A stretch of 64,000 bases of DNA from Auanema rhodensis (taxonomy: Eukaryota; Nematoda; Chromadorea; Rhabditida; Rhabditidae), in contig OZ059896.1 of the NCBI GenBank assembly GCA_964057225.1, forward strand, positions 13,128,501 through 13,192,500, written 5' to 3'. Below the pieces are notes generated by a model. It was not told the DNA's origin. It did no database searches and saw nothing but the letters and a program-made list of their open reading frames with translations. Positions 54,916-64,000 of this stretch are shown one piece after another. The translations under genes were made by a program, and so were the position numbers. The stretch's first letter is position 1. Each line of letters begins with the position of its first letter.

Positions 54916-55921
54916 ATGGATTCTCTTAATCGGGTGAGACATATTACTGCTTTTCTGGCTTATTTTTTTTTCTAGATAAAAGCCTATCGGTTTGTGGCTT
55001 ATTCGGCCGTTACTTTTTCTATAGTCGCTGTTTTATCAGTATGTATTACCCTACCAATGGTTTACAACTATGTTCATAAGATAAGAACAAATATAAAAGG
55101 AGAAATTATTTTTTGTCGAGTAGGTTGATCATAATATTCATTTATTCATTGAATGTTCACAGGATTCAAGTCGCGATATTTGGGCAGAAGTTCAAGAGAT
55201 AAAACAGCTACAGAAAACTAATAGGACTGTTCGCCAATCTGGATATGTGGAGCGTTCAACAGATTACGCAATTCATAAAGATCAAATGGTTATAAGAGCA
55301 GGAGGATGCCAAGATTGTTGTGTTCCTGGCCCTCCAGGTTCCCCTGGAGCTGCTGGAAAGCCTGGCAAACCTGGAAAACCTGGTACACCTGGTTTGCCCG
55401 GAAATCCTGGAAAACCTCCAGATGAGCCTTGTGAACCAATCACTCCGCCTCCATGTACACCATGTCCTCCCGGAAATCCAGGCCCCGCTGGACCCCCAGG
55501 TCCACCTGGAGATCTGGGGAAAAAAGGCGAAAAAGGTCTCCCAGGAGATGATGCTCCACCTGGAGAACCCGGCCCGAAAGGTCTACCAGGTTCTGCTGGA
55601 AAACCAGGAGCACCAGGAATGCCTGGAGCTCCTGGGCCTGATGCGAAAACTGAAAATCTAATTCCCGGAGATCCAGGAACTGTTGGTGAAGCTGGTCCTC
55701 CAGGACCTCCTGGACCTCCTGGTTTACCTGGACTAGATGGATCTCAAGGACCTGCTGGTGCAAAAGGAGAAACAGGACAACCTGGTCGCCCAGGGGCGGA
55801 GGGCAAGCCCGGACCACCAGGTTCTGCTGGTGAAAAAGGATCAAAGGGAGAGAAAGGAATTTGCCCAAAGTATTGTGCTATTGATGGTGGCGTATTCTTC
55901 GAGGACGGAAGCCGACGATAA
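54916..55921 (+). CDS. Cuticle collagen 3
   Basis: Three exons. MDSLNR is separated by a 42 bp intron from [19 protein letters not shown] and on, nearly the same anchor as collagen 2 ([12 protein letters not shown]). [12 protein letters not shown] and the processing site RTVR follow. After a CQDCC cluster the Gly-X-Y repeats are interrupted by [16 protein letters not shown], then continue with more Lys-Gly-Glu triplets ([17 protein letters not shown]) than in collagen 2. It ends [17 protein letters not shown] and SRR. An ATG five bases upstream gives only a short out-of-frame peptide. AATAAA at 56074-56079. It is clearly a tandem paralogue of collagen 2. Confidence 0.95.
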
Positions 55922-56232
55922 ATTAGAACTTTAGGTTCATGTGAATACTTCTTACCGCTTGATGATTTACTTTACATTAAAAAGTTTTGAAGAATTCAAC
56001 TTTCAATGATGTTGTTTCCTACACATGTCTTGAACTTACAATGATTTGTGTGTTTTTAAAATATTATTTTGGAAATAAATCAATTATGTCTTAATTATTC
56101 AATTATGAATAAAATCAATTATTCGTCTAATGTGTTAGCTTTATTGTAATTAGTTCAGGAAAATATATTCTAAACTACACATATTTCTGTTTAAGAAACT
56201 TGGGCAATCACTATTTCGTATACATTTTTTAA
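55922..56232. other. Convergent 3' intergenic, 311 bp
   Basis: Between collagen 3 (+) and the Thr-rich gene (-). Contains AATAAA on the plus strand; nothing else seen. Confidence 0.5.
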
Positions 56233-57564
56233 TCACTTTCGGTATCCACTAATATCTGAAGGAGTATCTTGAGAAGGTTTTGAATTTAAGTTAGCTAGTG
56301 AAATATCAATAGTGTTTATATTGGTTAGAATGTTGGACATGTTTCCACCTATTTGTACATTGTTTTGAGTTTGAGAATTCGTTTGAACCGCCACTCTGAA
56401 AAAAAACTTTAAATTTATTTGCAGTGTTTTTGCACTTACTGTCCTGTCCTCTTCGTAGTAGCCTTTTTTGTTGTGGTCTTGGGTGTTCTTGTTACCACTG
56501 TAGTTTTAAGCGCTTTTGTTGTTCTGTAAGTAGTTGGCAAGGTTGTTGTTCTCAAAGTGGTGGATCTTGTGGTTCGTATAGACGGAGATGTATTTCGCTT
56601 TGTGGTTCCATATTTTTTTGTTACTTTCGTTGATGAATAATTCATAACTCTAGATGTTGTTCTCGTAGTTGGTCGTGTGGTAGTCTGAATTAGAGGAACA
56701 TATCGTTTTGTTGTTTTAGTTGTTCTTCTTGTAGTTGGTTGAGCCGTAGTCTGAATTAGAGGAACATATCGTTTTGTTGTTTTAGTTGTTCTTCTTGTAG
56801 TTGGTTGAGCAGTAGTCTGAATAAGAGTAACATATCGTTTCGTTGTTTTAGTTGTCCTTCTTGTAGTTGGTCGTGTGGTAGTCTGAATTAGAGGAACATA
56901 TCGTTTTGTTGTTTTAGTTGTTCTTCTTGTAGTTGGTTGAGCCGTAGTCTGAATTAGAGGAACATATCGTTTCGTTGTTTTCGTTGTCCTTCTTGTAGTT
57001 GGTTGAGCCGTAGTCTGAATAAGAGTAACATATCGTTTCGTTGTTTTAGTTGTTCTTCTTGTAGTTGGTCGAGCCGTAGTCTGAATTAGAGGAACATATC
57101 GTTTCGTTGTTTTAGTTGTCCTTCTTGTAGTTGGTCGAGCCGTAGTCTGAATTAGAGGAACATATCGTTTCGTTGTTTTAGTTGTTCTTCTTGTAGTTGG
57201 TCGAGCCGTAGTCTGAATTAGAGGAACATATCGTTTCGTTGTTTTCGCAACTGAAATAGACTTTCCATTTGTTTTACCATATGCAACTTTTTTAGGAGAA
57301 ACTGAAAATATTATTTACAAGCTAAACAACAAAACAAATGAAACAAAAAGTTTACCTACAACACGTGGACTATTTAATTTCTGCCCATGGTCGGCAAAAA
57401 CACCTTGAGCTTCAGGGAATTCCACTGAAATGTTCTGTCAAAGCAGTAAAAATATAAGGACGTTTAAGAAAAATTACCATAATTGGGGCAATTGGTTCAT
57501 CTTGATATTCTGCTTTAGCAAAATAAACAGTAAAGCAAAGAAAAGAAAAAGTGATTAGTTTCAT
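56233..57564 (-). CDS. Secreted Thr-rich protein with 22-residue repeats
   Basis: No named family recognised. Exon 1 encodes a signal peptide (MKLITFSFLCFTVYFAKA) and EYQDEPIAPIM. Exon 2 gives NISVEFPEAQGVFADHG. The long third exon opens with VSPKKVAYGKTNGKS and then nine tandem 22-residue units of the form YVPLIQTTARPTTRRTTK plus TTKR. A further Thr/Arg/Lys-rich stretch follows, and a short last exon (QTNSQTQNNVQIGGN ... DISGYRK). Thr-Thr-X repeats suggest dense O-glycosylation, as in mucin-like surface or cuticle-associated proteins. The repeat is also strongly basic, which is less usual for a mucin. A TATA box (TATAAAA on the minus strand, 57603-57609) lies upstream. Confidence 0.85.
56655..57245 (-). 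repeat. Nine-copy 66 bp coding minisatellite
   Basis: Units of 66 bp, recognisable by AGGAACATATCG or AGTAACATATCG at about 56693, 56759, 56825, 56891, 56957, 57023, 57089, 57155 and 57221. The length is a multiple of three, so copy-number change keeps the frame. YVTLIQ variants replace YVPLIQ in two units. Confidence 0.93.
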
Positions 57565-58150
57565 TCGATATCTAATGTCGTATGGTGTTCAAGGGTCATG
57601 AGTTTTATAGTAACTTACGTAGCCTTGAAGCACTTGCTATAACTAGGTCAATTTCTTTGGAGCTTAGTTAACGTCTATATCATAGCAATTATCTAGCATT
57701 TCTGTTTTAAGATTTGTACTGAATAAATACGATATTAAGACACAGCCATTCCAGGGGAAACACATGTTTTACCTTACGTATCTCTATTGTTTTTCAACTA
57801 ATTTGGGCGCAATCTCAGCAGTTTTGGTAATGAAAATTTTAGCAGTTTACTTATTTTTTCAGCAAAATGAAAATAAAGTGAAACTCCAGATAAAATTACA
57901 TAATTATTTAATTCTCTTTCTAATTAATCTTGTCTCGTTTTTAGCGACTGCAAGTTAAAGACGTCATATAAGCTGCGGTGATAAGAATGCTAATGATAAA
58001 CCTATTTAATCAAGAACGAAACAGCTGCTATTAAAATTATTCGTGTTATCCAATAAATCTAATCAAATTTACTACCTATTAGCTTTATATTTACAGCCTA
58101 ATGTTAATTTATTTTCTGAAAAAATACCTTTTCTGTTACATTTTAGGAAG
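57565..58150. promoter_or_regulatory. Divergent promoter region
   Basis: 586 bp between the Thr-rich gene (-) and the CDF transporter (+). It contains the TATA box at 57603-57609. CATTTTAG ends four bases before the CDF ATG and is a good acceptor for a spliced leader. No gene supported. Confidence 0.5.
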
Positions 58151-59514
58151 ATGAACAATCGGAAAAAGAAAACAAATTCAAGTAAAATTAAAAAAGAATC
58201 AGATATAATCTCTGAATCACTCCAATATATGCCATGTAATCAGCGAACTACCCAGGTTTGAAAAATATTATGTTGAAGTAGTAGAACATTTGTTACTGTA
58301 GTACTACAAACGAATGGAAACTCTGCAAAAACATTATGAAAACGATAAAAGTTTAATGGCAAGCTTTAATAAAAATGAGGTGGAAGAAGATGAACGTTCG
58401 GAGGATCGAAATTTAGCTCATGCATCGTTGACTTTGAATATTTTATCTTTGTTTGGAAATCTCTTCGCCTCAGCTTTATCCGGATCCTTATCAATATTGA
58501 GGTAACATAGCAAACGGAACACGACTAACATACACCCATCTTTAGTCTGTTTATTGACTCATCCATGGATATTTCTTGTAGTTTAGTTATGAATATTTGT
58601 TTATCTTTAATTCAGAAGCCTGATTCCTTTAATTATCCACGCGGGCGAGAAAGGTAATGTTAAATGCAAAACTATCAGTAAACAATTGAAATAGACTCGA
58701 AGTTATTGGTGCCATGCTTTGTGCTATTTTAATGGTATTTGCTAACGTAGTTATGATTTTTCAGTCTATTTACAGTATAATTGAAGACACGGTAACAAAC
58801 CAAAAAAAAATCGAGGTTTATATTTATTGTAATTTAAGCCAGGTCCAGTAATGAACACTGTTACATTTTCAATTCTAGCTGCGCAAACTAGCTTAAAGGC
58901 TGTTTTATGTTATCTTTGCTATAAGAGAAATAGCACTTCTTCATTAGTTATTGCTATGGATCTCCGGTATTATAATCGTTTAAAAAATAATTATTTTTCA
59001 CATTTTAGAAATGATATTGCTACTAGATTGTTGGCACTTGTTTTTGCAACATTTGGAGATCATATCTGGAAGTATGCTGATTCTCTTGGAGCTGTACTTG
59101 TTTGGTATGTATACGAAATGTTATCAAATCATAATATATAGCTTTAAGTAGCATAATCGCAATTTTGTGGATAAAAAATGCGATAGATACAATTCCAACA
59201 TTGATTGGAAAATCCAGTGACGGAGATAATGTTAGTAGAATATTGAAAATAGCATTGGATCACGATTCTCGTATTAGGTTGGAATTGCTATGGTAAATTA
59301 GTTACGCATTCATTGAAATTTCAGATATATTGATCACGTTATGGTTTATCATACTGGTGAACGAGCTCTTGTTGAACTACATATTGTCATGGACGAAAAT
59401 TTGCCTTTGAAAGTAACACATGATATAAGTCATCCATTGGAGAAAAAGCTTCAACGTTTACCATTTGTAGAGAGAGTTTTCGTTCATTGCGATTACTATT
59501 GTGATGGAGATTGA
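58151..59514 (+). CDS. Cation diffusion facilitator, DxxxD (Mn-type) subgroup
   Basis: Exports divalent metal from the cytosol in exchange for protons. It starts MNNRKKKTNSSK with a charged cytosolic N-terminus. Membrane segments begin at HASLTLNILSLFGNLF. TM2 carries the metal-site motif D-S-S-M-D (LFIDSSMDISCSL), then YPRGRERLEVIGAM. TM5 has the second half-site D-L-R-N-D (AMDLRNDIATRLLAL), followed by DSLGAVLVC and a C-terminal domain with HVMVYHTGERALVELHI and ISHPLEKKLQRL, ending CDYYCDGD. The DxxxD pair in both TM2 and TM5 groups it with plant MTP8-11 and nematode Mn-CDF-like proteins; the Zn-CDFs have HxxxD. About eight exons. AATAAA at 59521-59526. Confidence 0.9.
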
Positions 59515-59895
59515 AGTGTCAATAAAGTATTGAAAAAAACAGTAATTAGTACATAATATCTGTTGAATACTGTTATCTTTTTTAGGTTATAAGGACACTT
59601 AGATTATTTCTCTGGGCTAATCAGTTCAATGATGATAGTGACATGATATTCATGAAGAAGTTGAATTTTTGAAAGCTTGAAGTCATGTTAAGGCATATGT
59701 TGCGGAAATATTCAAGAAATATTGCACACAAATAAAACAAATACATATACTCTCCTTCGTGAAGCAACACCTTTGTTACAAAATATATTATCGTAGTATA
59801 TTAATTAAAAATCTGTTCAAATTCATAGCAAACAAACGTTGACACATTTGGCACAAATTTTATCTCTTTCAACGGGAGCTATCAAAACCATGTGA
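59515..59895. other. Convergent 3' intergenic, 381 bp
   Basis: Between the CDF gene (+) and the phosphorylase kinase gene (-). Only the AATAAA of the CDF gene is recognisable. Confidence 0.5.
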
Positions 59896-62800
59896 CTACT
59901 GTATCCGACAATCATCCTTCATCTCTATATCTTTCAAATCACGACTCTTTTTAATATTCGAAGTATTTTGTGAAATATGCTTTCCATCCAAAATGAAATT
60001 TATCACAGTCTGAAACATAACTTTTTTTCCATTATCTAACCTTGAAAGCATACTCTCGTAAGACAAGCAGCAGTTGAAGACTTCGCCGCCATTTTTTCCA
60101 ATTCATTGAAAGACGAAAAATCAGTTTCATCATGCATAACACTATCAGAACATAGATATGAAGATCGCGTAATCAACTATGGAATGAATAAAAGTAAGTC
60201 AGAGCAATTAAGATTTACCAGAAATACCTCGTCACAATTCAACTTTGAGTGATTAAAGCAAACTTCAGGATTGCGATCTGTTATAGTAGCAATAATGCAG
60301 AGCAACTTAAAATTTTGGTGTATTTAATAGTATTGCTATATCCTTACTTCCACTAAAAGCTGTCTATACTCTGGATGGTCAATTTTACTCAGCATATTCT
60401 CTATTTTATATGCAAACGTTAATTCGAACTCGGTCATATCACTTAATGTAGGTTGCTGTGGAAGAAATTGTCCGGCAATAACCATGCCATGCTTACACCG
60501 TTCCAATACTGCCCAAACTCTATCATAGAAAGAAACTGGCATTCTGTTCAGTGCACCGTTCAATCTACGTGTTTGCAGTGATGAACTACAAACATATAAA
60601 ATACTGAAACAGAATAATGAATGTATAAACATACAGCATATTCCAATTTTGCTTTGTTATAAGAGCAGTCACTAAATATTTCACAGCAGTGGGAGACAAA
60701 TCATAAATACAACCTTTCTTAAGCTCTGGAAGTATTACATAAAAAATTCTAATTACATCAATTTACATTACCTGCATAAATACTTTGCGCTCTTCGAAAA
60801 GATGTAACAAAGCTATCTTTATAAGGATGATTTGAGTCTTCACCTTCTGAAATGTACTGCAGTAGCATCTGCATAGCATCCATCAACCAAGAAAGACGTA
60901 TAGTTAATACCCCATCAAAAGCTGAGGATCTTTGCGATATCTGTAAAAATATATGCACACATTAAGAATAAAATAATAATAGGAAAAACCAAATCAGAAC
61001 ACGCTATAATCAGTTCCTGTTGCATTACAGAAGCATGAGGTTCATTATCTGGACAACATGCTGTTAATAGATCAGATAATTCTGAAGGAGCGATTGGATG
61101 TGAGATACATTCTTCTTTAGTTTTATTCAAACCAATAGTAACCTAGTATAATTGAAAGATCAATATATTATAAATCTTCATAAACCTGTTTTCCACGCAC
61201 TAGCATATTAGTAATAGCAGGAGATAGGCTATTTATAGTTTTTTTCAGAAGTCCGGCTGAATACCTTACCACATACCAAAGTCTTAACTGACATGCTCTA
61301 CGATAGTAACGTTCAAGTCTTGTTTGAATTGTTGCTAAAATAACTTGTTATTCTATTTTAGTAGGTAAAACTAATACATCCGTGCACTACAACATGTGGG
61401 CTTGTTCGTTCTTTCAAACATTTGAGAGCATACAAAAGTTGTCTTGGTCTTTCCATATCATCTTTAAATACTATTTCATATAGCTCATGGTCCGAAAAGT
61501 TTCTAATTTCATTCTAAAATGGATATATTACTAAAATAAAAAATAAAATAAAAACTTCTTGAGTTGTATCTGCGTCAGTAACTCCTTTTAAACTCAACCT
61601 AGATAAAATTTGTGGATTGTGTTCAGTTTCTTCAAAGATATCAATATCAAAATCAACTTCGTCCGAAGTAGCAAAATCAACATGTTCGATGCAACTTGAA
61701 TTTAAGAGTTGCTTAAATAATTACATTAACAACATAACGAATTAGTTTTTGTAATACATGAACTCTCCCCATCCGAACACGAGTATTGTTCACATAACCA
61801 TTTTTGAGTTGAACTAGCAAGTCTAGAACATGGTCAAAATACTCTCCAACAACATTTTCTTCTCTCAGCACAATGCACATAGTTGGTCTTCCAGCTAGTT
61901 TCCATCTCCGTGCTACGAAATCTATATCCCTCTGCAGGAGAAAGCATTACAAACATAATTTCGTCGTTACCCACACCTTGATATCATCAACAAGAACAGC
62001 CGGGTCAGAGCTAATATAGAAGTCTTTCACCTCAAATAGCAAGGGATAGCATAGGATTGTATCTCCAAAAACTCGAAACACTTTAGAAGTACTTAGTGGC
62101 CCAAATGGCCGGGGAGGCCGACCGCTTAACCCTATTTTGTTGTCTTTCCCAAGACATTCGAAAACCTGGATACAAAATACAATGAGTGAATTATTGTAAA
62201 TTCCACTGACTTTAACCATTCTCCAACTTGGCCATATTTGCACAGGTTCAACTTCATGAGGAGTTTGTGAAGTGATACCGTACGTGGACAGCATCATTTG
62301 AAGTCTACTTGATTCAGTTATCAATGCTATTTGAACAACAGGGTCGGACTCCATACTTCCCTTAACAAGAATTAAAATTTTCCTTGTTATGGTATATCAC
62401 CTGGAACGCTGAGTGCCGATTAAATGATTTCGGACGTTGACTCGCTGGTAAGTGGCGATTACATGGATCTAAGTCACTAGCATGAATCAGTCCATCTTCT
62501 GTAAAAAATTACAAATGTTAATAAGATTGGAGCAAAACACGACTGATGAGAATAAGAATGATGTATACAGAATTGCTCCATAAGTGATGACCAAACTCAT
62601 TAGGGCTAAATGGATACATTTCTGTGGAATTGGGGTTTTCTCTTTCTTTATTCAGCATATTTTCTTCCACACAATAGCACAATGGAACAAGTAAAGTACC
62701 TGAAGCGTATTGATCAAACTTGATATAAATATAATACTTTACCATTATCACTCGAGACTAATAAATCCTGAAGTTTTTTCCAATATTTTTCAGCTAATTG

Positions 62801-64000
62801 CACATCTCCTTGTAAGTGAGCTTAAATATACAAAAATAAAACTAATTGTTTCGTTTATTTATGCCTGTTAATGCAATAAAAGCAAAAAATACAGGAAATT
62901 GGCATTCAATTCCTTGAAACCTAAAAGTTTCATGTTCCTCATAGAAGGGTCGAGTACTATCTTCAATCTCCGTGCAATAACCATCTCGTAAAAATCTATT
63001 GAGGATAAGAATAAAGTTTAATACGTTACAGTAACAATACCTCTTCAATCCAAATTTACCCTCAAGGCGTCTTACACATTTTTTGACAGTTCTATCGACA
63101 AGATTGCAATCATGGCTGGCGAACGCTGGCCAACCTAATGTTAAGAGCAACGAAGCATCTGTATTCTAAACAAGTAAACTTTGAATTTCTAAATATATTT
63201 GCAATATCACTTTGGAATTGCTTTCTCGCGGTAAAATAGTTTCAAACGTTGTTCGATTTCGATTATGACCATCAATGTCAACATATATTACTGACGAGCT
63301 TCCTCCTGACGACCCATAAACGTTGAAACCGTTTATAGCTTCTAATGCAGCCTTGAATTTAATAGCATATGCATATAAGTAAAAGTGATACTAAACCTTA
63401 ACCATTCCTAAACTACTAGCATGCAACTCTGGTTTTCCCGTATTGTAGCGTGTTCCTCTACCCCACATGCCAAAATCAGGTGTCCGGTAAGTTCTTTCTA
63501 TATAAAAAACCAAATTTTGTATAAAATTAACTTCGTGAATGGTATAGATTATCTACAATCAGTTAAATATTACATGCACTTAGTACTTGTATCACAAAAC
63601 CTTGGTGCCACCTGAGGTCATTTGTACGAGAGCTAATAGATATAGAGCTACTAAATCCATTTGTAGATGACCATAATTTTTATCAGTAGGAGTTGTAAGA
63701 ATAATACCAGTTTGCAAATCAAACCGAGCGTGAAGAGCATATTCAGGGCTATTATTGGCTTTGAACAAAGATAGCTAAAAACGGTTCTTCTACACTACGC
63801 CACTACATTAAACCATACAGTATCCGCTTGTTGCATCCAACAAAATAGAATTCCACGCATTGTTTTTACTGCGGTTTGTCTTAATTCAGTTTGACGCCCT
63901 AGTTCATCATCTAACCTTCTTAAGAGAAACTTTTTTATTATGTGGAGCATTCACAACTTACTTATAAGCTAAAGATGCAGCCCAGCAAGCGAGGGCGCAA
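59896..64000 (-). CDS. Phosphorylase b kinase regulatory subunit beta, 5' end outside window
   Basis: Scaffold and regulatory subunit of the calcium/calmodulin-controlled kinase that activates glycogen phosphorylase. The start is missing; the visible part begins near [12 protein letters not shown] in the N-terminal glycoside-hydrolase-like domain. Landmarks are [34 protein letters not shown] and [17 protein letters not shown]. In the C-terminal part, [17 protein letters not shown] and [12 protein letters not shown] match the beta form better than alpha, whose equivalent region lacks QQPTL. The last exon joins AACLTR to [11 protein letters not shown] and ends MKDDCRIQ, a CaaX box. More than 15 short introns. 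Confidence 0.92.

Noticed and set aside
57764-57958. 64-codon plus-strand frame between the Thr-rich and transporter genes
   Set aside because: Low-complexity hydrophobic, no splice context or homologue recognised.

Overview
The window is nuclear DNA of a nematode. The protein-coding genes are split by many short introns (mostly about 40-60 bp, GT...CAG/TAG), and they include cuticle collagens with the nematode N-terminal domain, an astacin with ShKT domains, a DAF-12-type nuclear receptor, and closely packed same-strand genes that look like a nematode operon. Introns this short argue against a filarial worm. I cannot name the species. || Region 1, 1-30985: satellite DNA with no supportable gene. 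A monomer of about 176 bp fills 1-19066 in one orientation, flips at 19066/19067 and runs inverted to 27427. It is then interrupted by a 2.4 kb palindrome (27428-29846, arms about 1.1 kb, spacer about 185 bp) and resumes in the first orientation as a short, distinct subfamily (29847-30985). The array holds higher-order structure: seven copies of an unrelated 175 bp module, always at the same monomer position, and nested block duplications, the largest a 3.8 kb block repeated 4048 bp (23 monomers) away. || Region 2, 30986-43520: the chromosome-arm side. Next to the satellite lies a rearranged fragment of the neighbouring receptor gene. Then come a DAF-12/NHR-8-type nuclear receptor (-), an astacin metalloprotease with two ShKT domains (+), a small secreted Cys-rich, probably GPI-anchored protein (-), cysteinyl-tRNA synthetase (-) and a first cuticle collagen (+). 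|| Region 3, 43521-51664: three minus-strand housekeeping genes with gaps of about 200 and 120 bp, in transcription order an hnRNP A-type RNA-binding protein (hrp-1), Hikeshi/OPI10 and the 160 kDa cleavage and polyadenylation factor subunit (cpsf-1). This looks like an operon containing two mRNA-processing genes. || Region 4, 51665-64000: a gene-poor 1.6 kb stretch, two adjacent cuticle collagens (+), a secreted Thr-rich protein with nine 22-residue repeats (-), a cation diffusion facilitator of the DxxxD type (+), and the beta-type regulatory subunit of phosphorylase kinase (-), which runs off the right edge and ends in a CaaX box. || The main interest is the satellite organisation and the palindrome at its edge, more than any single gene. 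All identifications were made by reading; no database search was run, and exon joins were worked out by hand.
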